A stretch of 64,000 nucleotides of DNA, taken from positions 3,038,001-3,102,000 of the forward strand of contig NZ_PEBF01000001.1 of assembly GCF_002742625.1 (NCBI RefSeq), read 5' to 3'. How positions within the stretch are numbered: position 1 is the first letter of the stretch; every line of letters starts with the position of its first letter. The stretch is from Caulobacter sp. FWC2. Its GTDB lineage: Bacteria; Pseudomonadota; Alphaproteobacteria; Caulobacterales; Caulobacteraceae. The position numbers and the translations under genes were made by a program. Shown here in pieces: positions 18,827 to 27,332 of the stretch. Under the pieces are notes generated by a model. That model was not told where the DNA came from, made no database searches, and saw only the letters and a program-made list of their open reading frames with translations.

Positions 18827-20989
18827 ATGGAGAGTCTTGCACCGGCCATGGAGGCGCCGGTCGACTACGGCGTGACGGCGGAGGTCCGCGCGCCGCAGAA
18901 TCTCTATGCGCTCAAGGACAAGGACACCTTCATCGTCGCCGACGAGTTCGGCGACATCGCCGGCCAGGGCGATGGGCTGTTCCACAACGACACCCGTATC
19001 CTGTCGCTCTACCGGCTGACCCTGGGCGGCCGCATGCCGTCGCTGCTGTCGGCCGCGGTCGCGCACGACAACGTCTTCTTCACCTGCAACAGCACCAACC
19101 AGGCCCTGCCCTATCCCGGCGAACGGATGGGGCCGCCGGGCGTGCTGCACATCGAGCGCAAGCGCTTCCTGTGGGGCGAGCGCCTGTTCGAGCGCATTCG
19201 CTGCGTCAACTACAGCCGCGACACCGTGCTGCTGCCGATGACCATCGAGTTCGACGCCGACTTCCGCGACATGTTCGAGGTGCGCGGCAGCCATCGCGCC
19301 AAGCGGGGGACCAAGCGACCGCCGCTTGTCGACGGACGCAGGGTCGCCTTCAGCTATCTCGGCCTCGACGATGTCGAACGAACTTCGTTCATCGCGTTCT
19401 CGGACGCGCCGTTCCGCCTCTCGGCCCGCAAGGCCGAGTTCATGTTCTCGCTGCACGCCGAGGGCCAGACCGAGCTCTATATCGAGATCGGCGTGGTCGA
19501 CGGCCATATTCCCAGCCGCGAGCGATTCCGCGACGCCGCCGCCCACGCCCGCTGGGACATGCGCGCCCGTCGCCGCCATGGCGCGCGGCTGAACAGCTCC
19601 GGTCGCCTGTTCAACGAGTGGCTGGGGAAGTCGCGAGCGGATCTGGCCCTGCTGACCACCCGGATGGAGACCGGCCCCTACCCCTATGCCGGCATCCCGT
19701 GGTTCTCGACCGCCTTCGGGCGCGACGCGATCATCACCGCCTGGCAGATCCTGTGGTTCGAGCCGTCCCTGGCCAAGGGCGTGCTGCGCTATCTGGCCGC
19801 CCACCAGGCGCAGGAGCGCTCGACCTTCCGTGACAGCGCCCCCGGCAAGATCATGCACGAGACCCGCAAGGGCGAGATGCCTGCGTTGGGCGAGGTGCCG
19901 TTCGGCCGATACTACGGCGGGGTCGACACCACCCCGCTGTTCGTGGCCCTTGCCGGCGCCTACCAGGAGCGGACCGGCGACGACGCCCTGATCGACGAAT
20001 TGTGGCCCGCGCTCGAAAAGGCCATGCACTGGATCGAGAACGACGGCGACAGCGACGGAGACGGCCTGATCGACTACGCCCGCGGCCAGGACAGCGGCCT
20101 CTCCAACCAGGGCTGGAAGGACAGCGAGGATTCCGTCTTCCACACCGACGGTCGCTACCCCACCGGCCCGATCGCTCTGGTCGAGGTTCAGGGCTACGCC
20201 TTCGCCGCCTATCGCGGCATGGCCCGCCTGGCCGAACGCCGCAATGAAATCGGCCAGGCCGCGATCTGGAACCAGAAGGCCGACTCTCTCCGCGAGAAAG
20301 TCGAAAAGCTCTTCTGGATGGACGAGCGCGGCTTCTACGGCATCGCCGTCGACGGCCAGGGCCAGCTGTGCCGGACGCTGTCGTCCAATCCGGGCCATCT
20401 GCTGTTCTGCGGCCTGCCTTCGCCCGAGCGGGCCCGCAAGGTCACCGATCAACTGCTGTCGTCCAGCTTCAACTCCGGTTGGGGCGTGCGGACCCTGGCC
20501 ACCGGCGAGGCCCGGTTCAATCCGATCAGCTACCATAACGGCTCGGTCTGGCCGCACGACACGGCCCTGTGCGTCATGGGCCTGTCCCGCTACGGCGAAC
20601 GCGACGGCGTGGTGAACCTGACGGCGGACCTCTTCGAGACCGCCAGCCGCATGGGCATGCGCCTGCCTGAACTCTTCTGCGGCTTCCCGCGCTCGCCCGG
20701 GGAGCCGCCGGTGGCCTATCCGGTCGCCTGCCTGCCCCAGGCCTGGGCGGCGGGGTCGGTGTTCATGATGCTGCAGGCGTGCCTCGGGATCACCATCGAC
20801 GCCAATCGCGGCGAGATCGTCCTGGTGGACCCGCGCCTGCCGATCGGCATCGACCGCCTGGCCGTCGAGCGCCTGCGCGTGGGCGCCCTGACCGTCGACC
20901 TGATCTTCGAGCGCCAGGGCGAACGCGTCGCCGTGCGCACGGAAGGTGACGTGCCGTTGATCATTCGATCCAAGCCGTCTTGGGACTAA
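18827..20989 (+). CDS. Glycogen-debranching-like amylo-alpha-1,6-glucosidase
   Basis: 720 residues. The N-terminal beta-rich domain (about 20-215; TFIVADEFGDIAGQGDGLFHNDTRILSLY) matches the N-terminal GDE domain of bacterial debranching-type proteins. The C-terminal half is an (alpha/alpha)6-barrel with YPYAGIPWFSTAFGRDAI, a DGDSDGDGLIDYA loop, LSNQGWKDSEDS and GSVWPHDTAL, which carry the usual acidic catalytic residues. Family role: cleaves alpha-1,6 branches or acts on trehalose-like glucosides in the cytoplasm. It is coupled to the GT4 gene upstream. GT4 plus this protein is a recurring pair in Proteobacteria, often of stress or osmolyte type. Confidence 0.92.
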   Translation: MESLAPAMEAPVDYGVTAEVRAPQNLYALKDKDTFIVADEFGDIAGQGDGLFHNDTRILSLYRLTLGGRMPSLLSAAVAHDNVFFTCNSTNQALPYPGERMGPPGVLHIERKRFLWGERLFERIRCVNYSRDTVLLPMTIEFDADFRDMFEVRGSHRAKRGTKRPPLVDGRRVAFSYLGLDDVERTSFIAFSDAPFRLSARKAEFMFSLHAEGQTELYIEIGVVDGHIPSRERFRDAAAHARWDMRARRRHGARLNSSGRLFNEWLGKSRADLALLTTRMETGPYPYAGIPWFSTAFGRDAIITAWQILWFEPSLAKGVLRYLAAHQAQERSTFRDSAPGKIMHETRKGEMPALGEVPFGRYYGGVDTTPLFVALAGAYQERTGDDALIDELWPALEKAMHWIENDGDSDGDGLIDYARGQDSGLSNQGWKDSEDSVFHTDGRYPTGPIALVEVQGYAFAAYRGMARLAERRNEIGQAAIWNQKADSLREKVEKLFWMDERGFYGIAVDGQGQLCRTLSSNPGHLLFCGLPSPERARKVTDQLLSSSFNSGWGVRTLATGEARFNPISYHNGSVWPHDTALCVMGLSRYGERDGVVNLTADLFETASRMGMRLPELFCGFPRSPGEPPVAYPVACLPQAWAAGSVFMMLQACLGITIDANRGEIVLVDPRLPIGIDRLAVERLRVGALTVDLIFERQGERVAVRTEGDVPLIIRSKPSWD

Positions 20990-21080
20990 ACCCAAGGGCT
21001 AAAGCTCAAGCTTTGGAAAGTCTTCGAGGCTGCTCTCGACTTGCGACGGCGGAAGTTCGCCGTTCGCAAGTCTGAGAGAG

Positions 21081-21155
21081 TGGCTCCGCGGGTAGGACTC
21101 GAACCTACGACCAGCCGGTTAACAGCCGGCTGCTCTACCACTGAGCTACCGCGGA
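21081..21155 (-). tRNA. tRNA-Asn (anticodon GTT), copy 1
   Basis: A 75-nt cloverleaf on the minus strand including an encoded CCA: 7-bp acceptor TCCGCGG/CCGCGGA, D-arm GCTC/GAGC, anticodon arm GCCGG-CTGTTAA-CCGGC with GTT at 21123-21121, and T-arm GTAGG-TTCGAGT-CCTAC. Identical to the second copy. Confidence 0.97.
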
Positions 21156-21313
21156 ACAGGTCGCTCTCAAGAAGAGGCCGGTTGATAGCCGCCTCGTCGA
21201 GTCGGCGCAAGCGGCGAAATCACTGACGCTTCGATCATGAAGCGCGCGGCGAAAAGCCACCGACAGAACGCTATTCAGATTGGGAAGATCTTCGACCGAG
21301 CGAGGAAGAAGAG

Positions 21314-21388
21314 TGGCTCCGCGGGTAGGACTCGAACCTACGACCAGCCGGTTAACAGCCGGCTGCTCTACCACTGAGCTACCGCGGA
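21314..21388 (-). tRNA. tRNA-Asn (anticodon GTT), copy 2
   Basis: Identical 75-nt sequence to the copy 233 bp downstream on the same strand, with the same GTT anticodon and encoded CCA. The conserved upstream flank suggests each copy kept its promoter. Confidence 0.97.
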
Positions 21389-21455
21389 ACAGGTCGCTCT
21401 CAAGAAGAGGCCGCGTGATAGCCGCCTCCCCGCATCGATGCAAGCACCGAATTTC

Positions 21456-21485
21456 AAAAAAGCAGCCCGGCTTGCGGCCGGGCTG
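21456..21485 (-). terminator. Intrinsic terminator downstream of the GST gene
   Basis: 8-bp perfect stem (21463-21470 with 21478-21485), then six T residues on the minus strand (21461-21456). It lies between the GST stop and the tRNA genes and insulates the tRNA copies from read-through. Confidence 0.8.
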
Positions 21486-21547
21486 TTGAAAGTCAGTGAT
21501 GGTGATGCGCCTTCCTAAGAAGACACCCTGAAACTCGGACTTTATGG

Positions 21548-21562
21548 TTAATCAGACCTTAA
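21548..21562. promoter_or_regulatory. CtrA-like box TTAA-N7-TTAA
   Basis: TTAA-TCAGACC-TTAA matches the half-site spacing of the Caulobacter CtrA recognition sequence. No gene start is adjacent (it lies between the GST stop and its terminator), so a functional site is uncertain. Confidence 0.3.
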
Positions 21563-21605
21563 TTTCCGGCGCGCCAGCCATTTGGTCGCAGGCGTCGCGC
21601 GCCGA

Positions 21606-22313
21606 TCATGCGGGGCGCTTGGGAATCTCCAGACCGCGCTGCACGGCCGGACGGGCCAGGCCCGCCTCCAGCCAGCGCGGCACATGCTTCAGCGACGCCC
21701 AGTCGACCAGTTCGCCCGCTCCGTAAAAGCCCACTAGGTTGCGCACCCAGCCCAGGGTGGCGATGTCGGCGATGGTGTAGTCGTCGCCCATGATCCAGGC
21801 GCGGGTCGCCAAGCGATCTTCCAGCACGCCCAGCAGGCGCTTGCTCTCCGCGACGTAGCGATCGCGCGGCCGCTTGTCCTCGTAGTCCTTGCCCGCGAAG
21901 CGGTGGAAGAACCCCAGTTGGCCGAACATCGGGCCAATCGCCGCCATCTGGAACATCACCCACTGCAGGGTCTCGTAGCGCGCCGCCGGATCGGCTGGCA
22001 GGAACTTGCCGGTCTTCTCGGCGAGATAGACCAGGATCGCGCCGCTTTCGAACAGGCCCAGCGGCTTACCACCCGGGCCATCCGGATCGATGATCGCCGG
22101 GATCTTGCCGTTCGGGTTCAGCGACAGATATTCCGGCCCCCAGGTCTCGTTGGCGCCGATGTCGATCAGATGCGGCTCATAGGCCAGGCCGGTCTCCTCC
22201 AGCATGATCGAGACCTTCACCCCGTTGGGCGTCGGCAGCGAATAGAGCTGGATCCGGTCGGGATGCTGGGCGGGCCAGCGCTGGGTGATCTTGAAGGCGG
22301 ACAGATCCGACAT
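21606..22313 (-). CDS. Glutathione S-transferase (YghU/YfcG-like)
   Basis: 235 residues. The N-terminal thioredoxin-like domain reads IQLYSLPTPNGVKVSIMLEE with LNPNGKIPAIIDPDG and FESGAILVYLAEK, placing the glutathione-contact residues as in the disulfide-bond oxidoreductase GSTs YghU/YfcG. The C-terminal all-helical domain has IMGDDYTIADIATLGWVRN. Cytoplasmic. It ends before a strong terminator at 21456-21485. Substrate preference cannot be assigned. Confidence 0.92.
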   Translation of the reverse strand: MSDLSAFKITQRWPAQHPDRIQLYSLPTPNGVKVSIMLEETGLAYEPHLIDIGANETWGPEYLSLNPNGKIPAIIDPDGPGGKPLGLFESGAILVYLAEKTGKFLPADPAARYETLQWVMFQMAAIGPMFGQLGFFHRFAGKDYEDKRPRDRYVAESKRLLGVLEDRLATRAWIMGDDYTIADIATLGWVRNLVGFYGAGELVDWASLKHVPRWLEAGLARPAVQRGLEIPKRPA

Positions 22314-22483
22314 CGGAAACCTCGTTCACAGCGCTCGTAACGGCGCCGGTTGCATTTGGGCGCTGTCGTCCCGGTTTTCCAGAGCAAACCCAAAACGAGG
22401 AACCGGCGATTCGGACCATTTGATCCAACCGCGAACATCGCTATCCGGGAACAAGGAACGCTCGGGGGGGCGAAGACTTCACC

Positions 22484-22867
22484 ATGACGACTGCCGATGA
22501 TCACTGGCCGACCACCTTGGAGCGCGTGGCGGGCGCGCTGGACTTCGACCTCGCGCCCGGCGGCGGCGTCCGCGCCAAGCCGCGCGGCGACATCAGCCAG
22601 CTGCCGGCCCTGGTGAACCTGGCCGTTCACGCGGCCATCGAACTCGACAAGCGGGTTGCGGCCTCCGACACCAACGCCCCAGTCGACCGCAAGGCCATCC
22701 TCGCCCGCAAGGACCTCAGCCGCGCCCTGACCGACGGCGTCGCCTCGATGTTCGTCACCGGCTACGCCACCGCCTATCGCCTGGAGTTGGCCCGCATCCT
22801 GTGGGCGGGCGTCGCCGACGCCCCGCGCCGGCGACTGGAAGAGATGGCCCGGCCCCGAGCGTCCTAG
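22484..22867 (+). CDS. Hypothetical protein (conserved helical)
   Basis: 127 residues, predicted mostly helical with no signal peptide or membrane segment. It begins MTTADDHWPTTLERVAG; later motifs are RGDISQLPALVNLAVHAAI and GVASMFVTGYATAYRLELARI. No family recognised. The start has GGGGGG about 17 bp upstream, a poor ribosome site. Its stop is 3 bp from the stop of the convergent glyoxalase gene. Codon usage fits the chromosome. Confidence 0.6.
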   Translation: MTTADDHWPTTLERVAGALDFDLAPGGGVRAKPRGDISQLPALVNLAVHAAIELDKRVAASDTNAPVDRKAILARKDLSRALTDGVASMFVTGYATAYRLELARILWAGVADAPRRRLEEMARPRAS

Positions 22868-22870
22868 AGC

Positions 22871-23308
22871 CTACCAGGCGCCGGTATTGGGCATCGAGGC
22901 CCACGGCTCGGCGGCGGGCAGGTTGCCGTCCTGCAGCAACTCGATCGAGATACCGTCCGGCGAGCGGACGAAGGCCATGTGACCGTCGCGCGGCGGGCGG
23001 TTGATCGTCACGCCCATGTCCATCAGGCGCTGGCAGGTCTCGTAGATGTCGTCGACGCGATAGGCCAGGTGGCCAAAGTTGCGGCCGCCCTCATACGCCT
23101 CGTCGTCCCAGTTGTAGGTCAGCTCGACGAACGGAGCCTTGCGCTCCTTGGCCAGCTCGACGTCCTCGGGCGCGGCCAGGAACACCAGCGTGAAGCGGCC
23201 CTTCTCGTTCTCCATCCGGTAGGCTTCCTGGAGGCCCAGGCCGTCGCAATAGAACCGCAGCGAGGCGTCCAGATCGCGGACGCGGACCATGGTGTGCAGA
23301 TAGCGCAA
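22871..23308 (-). CDS. gloA: Lactoylglutathione lyase (glyoxalase I)
   Basis: 145 residues. Two VOC half-domains: [23 protein letters not shown], then [17 protein letters not shown]. Metal ligands by family position are His5 (YLHTM), Glu in PFVELTYNW, His in NFGHLAYRV and Glu in SIELLQDG. It isomerises the methylglyoxal-glutathione hemithioacetal to S-lactoylglutathione in the cytoplasm. A C-terminal tail of ~15 residues is extra. Confidence 0.94.
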   Translation of the reverse strand: MRYLHTMVRVRDLDASLRFYCDGLGLQEAYRMENEKGRFTLVFLAAPEDVELAKERKAPFVELTYNWDDEAYEGGRNFGHLAYRVDDIYETCQRLMDMGVTINRPPRDGHMAFVRSPDGISIELLQDGNLPAAEPWASMPNTGAW

Positions 23309-23370
23309 GGCAAAGCTCCTTCAGAGAAACCGCTGTCGATATAGACCTCGGTCCGCGCCGGTGAAATCCA

Positions 23371-25233
23371 CTAAACGGGTTCGCGCTCGCGGGTTTGGCG
23401 ACGCCACAGGGCCGCATACTCGCCCCCGGCCTCCAGCAGCCCCTCGTGGCGGCCGCGCTCGACGATCTTGCCCCGGCGCAGCACCACGATCTCGTCGGCG
23501 TCGGCGATGGTCGACAGGCGGTGGGCCACGACCAGGGTGGTGCGCCCTGCCCTGGCCTTGCGCAGGGTCGCCTGGATCGCCGCCTCGGTGCGACCGTCCA
23601 GGGCGCTGGTGGCCTCGTCCAGGATCAGCACGCGCGGCTCGGCCAGCAGGGCCCGGGCGATGCCGACCCGCTGGCGCTCGCCGCCAGAGAGCTTCAGGCC
23701 GCGCTCGCCGACCTTGGTGTCCATGCCCTCGGGCAAGCCACGGATGAACTCGCCCAGCTCCGCCGCCTCGGCCGCCGCCCAGACCTCGGCCTTGCCGGCG
23801 CCCGGCCGCGCGAAGGCGATGTTGGCGGCCAGCGTATCGTTGAACAGGGCCACGTCCTGCGGGACCAGGGCCACCGCGCGGCGCAGCGAGGCCTGCTTGA
23901 GGTCGCGCAGGTCGTGGCCGTCCAGGGTGACGCGGCCTTCCTGCGGATCGATCATCCGCAGCGCCAGCCGCACCAGGGTGGTCTTGCCCGCGCCCGAGGG
24001 GCCGACAATAGCCACGGTGGTCCCCGGGGCGACAGTCAGCGACACGCCGGACAAGCCCTCGGACCGCGCGCCGTGGCGGAACGAGACGTTCTCGAAGGCC
24101 ACCGCCCCGCCGCGCTGATCGGCGCAGGGCGGCAGGTCCTGAGCGTCGGGCGAGTCGGCGACGTCGGCGGTCTGGCGGCGCAACTCCAGCATCGCCTCCA
24201 TGTCGATCAACGACTGGCGGATCTCGCGATAGGCGAAACCCAGGATATTCAGCGGCGCGTAGAGGTTGATCAGGATCAGCACCGCGGCGGTCACGTCGCC
24301 TGGCCCGATCTTCCCGGCGGCGGCCTGGGCCCCGGCCAGCACGGCCATGCCGCCCAGACCCAGGCTCATCACCGCCGACTGCACGACGTTCAGCAGGTTC
24401 AGCGAATTGGTCGACTTGATCTGGGCGTCGCCATAGACGTCCAGCGCCTTGCCATAGCCCGCCACGGCCCGCGTCTCGCCGCCGAACGACTTGACGGTCT
24501 CATAGTTGATCAGGGCGTCGACCGCCCGGCCGGCGGCTTCGGCGTCGGCCTCGTTCAGCATGCGGCGATGGCCGATCCGCCAGTCGGAGATGGCGAAGGT
24601 CGCATAGCCGTAGATCGCCACGGTCAGCAGGGCCACGGCCGCGAACCGCCAGTCGTAGGCCTTGGCCAGAACGATGGCGGCCATGACCAGCTCCACCCCG
24701 GTCGGGGCGACGTTGAACACCAAGCCGCGCAGAAGAAAATCCATCGACCGCGCGCCGCGATCGATCGTTCGCGACAGGGCGCCGGTCCGCTTGGACTGGT
24801 GGAAGTCGATCGACAGCGACAGGGCGTGGGCGAAGGTCTCGACCGCCGCGCGGTTCTGGGCGGCCTGGGCCACCGGCGTGAAGACCGCGTCGCGCGCCTG
24901 GGGCGCGGCAGCGGAGATGAAGCGCACCAGGGCCCAGCCGCACGCCAAGCCCGCGAAGGCCCAGGTGACGGACACGACAGCGCTCTGCCCCGCGGACAGC
25001 TGATTGACCGCCTTGCCCAGCATCAGCGGGGCCAGCACGCCCAGCGCCTTGCCGGTCAGGGTCAGCAGCAGGGCGACGGTCACGCGCCAGCGCAGACCCG
25101 GAGCCTCCGAACGCAGCACCAACTGCACGAGATCGCCCATGGCGCGCCAGAAGCGCACCGGCTGGTCGGCCTTGGCGACCGCGCCAGGGACGGCTGTACG
25201 GCCTGCGGAGGGCGGCCCGCCCAGACCCCTCAT
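23371..25233 (-). CDS. ABC transporter, fused permease and ATPase (ATM1/HMT1-like)
   Basis: 620 residues. The N-terminal exporter-type transmembrane domain (about 45-350) has the family's VFNVAPTGVELVMAAI and NYETVKSFGGE segments characteristic of Atm1/HMT1 half-transporters. The nucleotide-binding domain contains Walker A GPSGAGKTTL, the LSGGERQRVGIARALL signature and Walker B VLILDEATSALD. It probably exports glutathione-conjugated or metal-linked compounds across the inner membrane. Its start overlaps the lipoprotein stop by 4 bp, suggesting co-expression. Confidence 0.93.
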   Translation of the reverse strand: MRGLGGPPSAGRTAVPGAVAKADQPVRFWRAMGDLVQLVLRSEAPGLRWRVTVALLLTLTGKALGVLAPLMLGKAVNQLSAGQSAVVSVTWAFAGLACGWALVRFISAAAPQARDAVFTPVAQAAQNRAAVETFAHALSLSIDFHQSKRTGALSRTIDRGARSMDFLLRGLVFNVAPTGVELVMAAIVLAKAYDWRFAAVALLTVAIYGYATFAISDWRIGHRRMLNEADAEAAGRAVDALINYETVKSFGGETRAVAGYGKALDVYGDAQIKSTNSLNLLNVVQSAVMSLGLGGMAVLAGAQAAAGKIGPGDVTAAVLILINLYAPLNILGFAYREIRQSLIDMEAMLELRRQTADVADSPDAQDLPPCADQRGGAVAFENVSFRHGARSEGLSGVSLTVAPGTTVAIVGPSGAGKTTLVRLALRMIDPQEGRVTLDGHDLRDLKQASLRRAVALVPQDVALFNDTLAANIAFARPGAGKAEVWAAAEAAELGEFIRGLPEGMDTKVGERGLKLSGGERQRVGIARALLAEPRVLILDEATSALDGRTEAAIQATLRKARAGRTTLVVAHRLSTIADADEIVVLRRGKIVERGRHEGLLEAGGEYAALWRRQTREREPV

Positions 25234-26039
25234 CGAGCACCACCGATCAGGTAGGTTGTCTGGATGCCGCCGCCCGGCGTCAGCCAGTCGACTCGCCAGC
25301 CCCCCGCGGTACGGTCAGCCCGCACAGGGCCGTAGACCAGAGGCGCGGCTGGCGCGATGGCCACGGCGATGGCGGTCTCCCCGCCCTCCCCGGCCACCTG
25401 GATATCGTGAACGCCCGGCGTCAGCGCGTCGGTCAGCGAAATGTCGAAACGGCCCTCATCGTCGGTGCGAGCGCCGCCGCGGGTGACACGGTCGACGCGG
25501 ACGTTCAGCCCCGCGCCCGGGGCGGCGACGCCCGACACCATGGCGCCGCCCTCGCGGTCGACATCGACGGTCAGGATGCGCGGCGAACTGGATTCGGCGG
25601 CCAGGCGACGCGCGCCGGCCCCGGCTCTGAGCAGCGCGACCTCGCCGCCGTCGGCGACCATCACATAGCCCTCCGCCTGGACGGTGCGGCCGTCCTGGAC
25701 GGACGACAGGCCGAACAGGCGCACGCCCGCTTCGTTGGGCACCGTGACGCTCCACTGGCCCAGGGCGTCGACCTTGCCCATCATCACCTCGCCCGTCGGC
25801 GAGCCGAGGCGCAGATCGGCGTCCGGCGCGCCGTGGCCCGAGATGACGACGCCGTTGGGGCCGCGCCGCACCGCCTCGATGGTCGGCGGGGCCAGATAGC
25901 CCGCTTCGGCGCTGTCAGGCTTGTCGGCCGTCGCCTTCGACGCCACCGGCGCGCCGGGCTCGCAGGCCGCCAGCAGCAGAGCAGCCAGGCTCACGCTGAG
26001 GACCGGCGACTTGAAAGCCTGGAGACGAATCCTGATCAT
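25230..26039 (-). CDS. Lipoprotein with Ig-like beta domains
   Basis: 269 residues. Signal peptide with lipobox LLAAC (Cys ~26), so it should be lipid-anchored. Two beta-sandwich-like repeats follow: GPNGVVISGHGAPDADLRL...GQWSVTVPNEAG and GGAMVSGVAAPGAGLNVRVD...GRFDISLTDALTPG, which resemble bacterial Ig-like (Bap-type) carrier modules. It has no catalytic motif. Its stop overlaps the ABC transporter start by 4 bp. No specific family recognised. Confidence 0.75.
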   Translation of the reverse strand: MIRIRLQAFKSPVLSVSLAALLLAACEPGAPVASKATADKPDSAEAGYLAPPTIEAVRRGPNGVVISGHGAPDADLRLGSPTGEVMMGKVDALGQWSVTVPNEAGVRLFGLSSVQDGRTVQAEGYVMVADGGEVALLRAGAGARRLAAESSSPRILTVDVDREGGAMVSGVAAPGAGLNVRVDRVTRGGARTDDEGRFDISLTDALTPGVHDIQVAGEGGETAIAVAIAPAAPLVYGPVRADRTAGGWRVDWLTPGGGIQTTYLIGGAR

Positions 26040-26058
26040 GCGGCCTTAAATAGGAACG

Positions 26059-26084
26059 GGCGCGCGAAACCGCGCGCCTTTTTT
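26059..26084 (+). terminator. Terminator-shaped hairpin in the leader of the LOG gene
   Basis: Perfect 8-bp GC stem (26059-26066 with 26071-26078), 4-nt loop and six T residues on the plus strand. It lies just before the LOG ribosome site and about 20 bp past the divergent lipoprotein start, so it may act as a leader attenuator or block upstream antisense transcription. Confidence 0.6.
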
Positions 26085-26099
26085 GTGGAGTGGACGACG

Positions 26100-26708
26100 A
26101 TGCCCAACGAGTCTAGCCGCCTGGGGTCCGTCTGCGTCTACTGCGGATCCTCCAACGACGCCGATCCGCGCTACATCACCGACGCCTTCACGATCGGCGA
26201 GAGCTTCGCCCGCGCGGGGCTGAAGCTGGTCTATGGCGGCGGCGGCGTGGGCCTGATGGGCGCTACCGCCCGGGGGGCGCACTCCGCCGGCGGGGCGGTG
26301 CTGGGCGTCATCCCGACCTTCCTGCGCGGTCGCGAGCAGCCGTTCGACGACGTCGAGACCGTGATCGTCGACAACATGCACGAGCGCAAAATGATGATGT
26401 ACGAGCAGGCGGATTCGTTCGTCGTGCTGCCCGGCGGCATCGGCACGCTGGAAGAAATCGTCGAATTGCTATCTTGGCGCCGTTTAGATCTTCACCAGAA
26501 GCCGATTGTGTTCCATAACCCCGGCGGTTTCTGGGATCCGTTCTTCGCGCTGATCCAACACACGATCGAAGCGCGTCTGACCCCGCCCTCACTGGTCGAC
26601 GCCTGGCGTTCGGTCGAGAAGGCCGAGCACGTCACGCCGGCCTTGCTGGCCTGGGGCGAAGAAACCTACCAGACCGGCGCTCCAGCGACGCTTCGCCCAT
26701 TGACTTAG
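26100..26708 (+). CDS. LOG-family protein (TIGR00730; cytokinin riboside 5'-monophosphate phosphoribohydrolase type)
   Basis: 202 residues from the ATG at 26100, preceded by a purine-rich GTGGAGTGG. The Rossmann-like fold has VCVYCGSSNDADPRY, LVYGGGGVGLMG and ADSFVVLPGGIGTLEEI, carrying the family PGGxGTxxE motif. LOG enzymes cleave ribose-5-P from nucleotide monophosphates; bacterial copies may act on AMP-type nucleotides, so the plant-hormone name is not literal. A terminator-like hairpin sits directly upstream. Confidence 0.9.
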   Translation: MPNESSRLGSVCVYCGSSNDADPRYITDAFTIGESFARAGLKLVYGGGGVGLMGATARGAHSAGGAVLGVIPTFLRGREQPFDDVETVIVDNMHERKMMMYEQADSFVVLPGGIGTLEEIVELLSWRRLDLHQKPIVFHNPGGFWDPFFALIQHTIEARLTPPSLVDAWRSVEKAEHVTPALLAWGEETYQTGAPATLRPLT

Positions 26709-26808
26709 TTTTCAAAAGAAACGCACTATACGATTGAGCCACCGTTCGCCGAACGGCGCGTTCGTGCGTCGGAACTCCCATCCGGCGCGGGGATAGGAGA
26801 CCAAGGAT

Positions 26809-27123
26809 ATGCGTACCGCTATTTTCGCGGGCCTGACGGCCTGCGCCCTGATGTTCGCGGGTTCGGCCAACGCCGCCGACACCCAGAGCGCCTCGCTGAA
26901 GCTGAAGACCGCCGCCACCACCGAACAGTTCATCCACGAAGGTTCGGTCTGGCGTTGCAAGGAAGACGCCTGCTCCTCGCTTACCGTACCGTCGCTGCCG
27001 ATCGCTCGCGCCTGCCGCCGCCTGGCCGGCCAAGTGGGCGAGCTGACCGCTTTCAGCTATCGCGGCAAGTCGCTGGACGAAGCTGGGCTGGCCGACTGCA
27101 ACACGGCCGCCAAGAAGAGCTAA
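26809..27123 (+). CDS. Small secreted protein (CC_3452-like)
   Basis: 104 residues. Cleavable signal peptide (FAGLTACALMFAGSANAAD), then a short domain with EGSVWRCKEDACSS, RACRRLAGQVGEL and YRGKSLDEAGLADCN, so four Cys in the mature part could form disulfides in the periplasm. The arrangement resembles a family named after CC_3452 of C. crescentus; I rely on memory for that. A classic terminator follows. Confidence 0.75.
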   Translation: MRTAIFAGLTACALMFAGSANAADTQSASLKLKTAATTEQFIHEGSVWRCKEDACSSLTVPSLPIARACRRLAGQVGELTAFSYRGKSLDEAGLADCNTAAKKS

Positions 27124-27149
27124 GGCTCTCAAAAAGCTACAATGCAAAA

Positions 27150-27183
27150 GGCCTCCGCCAGCGATTGGCGGAGGCCTTTTTTC
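27150..27183. terminator. Strong intrinsic terminator
   Basis: Perfect 11-bp stem (27150-27160 with 27166-27176), 5-nt loop and seven T residues on the plus strand. An A-run precedes it, so it works in both directions: it ends the CC_3452-like gene and could end the small minus-strand ORF at 27210-27332. Confidence 0.9.
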
Positions 27184-27209
27184 TTGGGGGTGTGGGACCC
27201 TTTACGCGC

Positions 27210-27332
27210 TTACTTCCGTCCGGACTTCGTGGACGGCGACTTTGGCGGCTTCGAACTTGGCCGACCTCCCACCAGCATGCCGCCCATCAGGGCGAACGAA
27301 AACATGGCGTGGTTCATCTTCGATACATTCAT
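27210..27332 (-). CDS. Possible 40-residue protein
   Basis: ATG at 27332 with GGGAGA 9 bp upstream. The product has a short hydrophobic stretch (FSFALMGGMLVGG) and a Lys/Pro/Ser-rich tail (SSKPPKSPSTKSGRK). Its stop lies 27 bp from the bidirectional terminator. Support is only the ribosome site, the terminator and the composition; it may be spurious. Confidence 0.35.
   Translation of the reverse strand: MNVSKMNHAMFSFALMGGMLVGGRPSSKPPKSPSTKSGRK

Larger units (their letters stand above)
21079..21432. repeat. Tandem duplication carrying two tRNA-Asn genes
   Basis: Two direct copies about 120 bp long (21079-21199 and 21312-21432; period 233 bp). Each holds an identical tRNA and the same 3' flank on the plus strand (AACAGGTCGCTCTCAAGAAG...). 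The 112 bp between them are unrelated in sequence. Confidence 0.85.

Noticed and set aside
17528..20995. 1155-codon minus-strand open frame
   Set aside because: Lies antisense to the clear GT4 and debranching-type genes and shows no domain; also a GC shadow.
21079..21432. Possible CRISPR or satellite repeat
   Set aside because: The repeated units are tRNA genes with flanks, only two copies.
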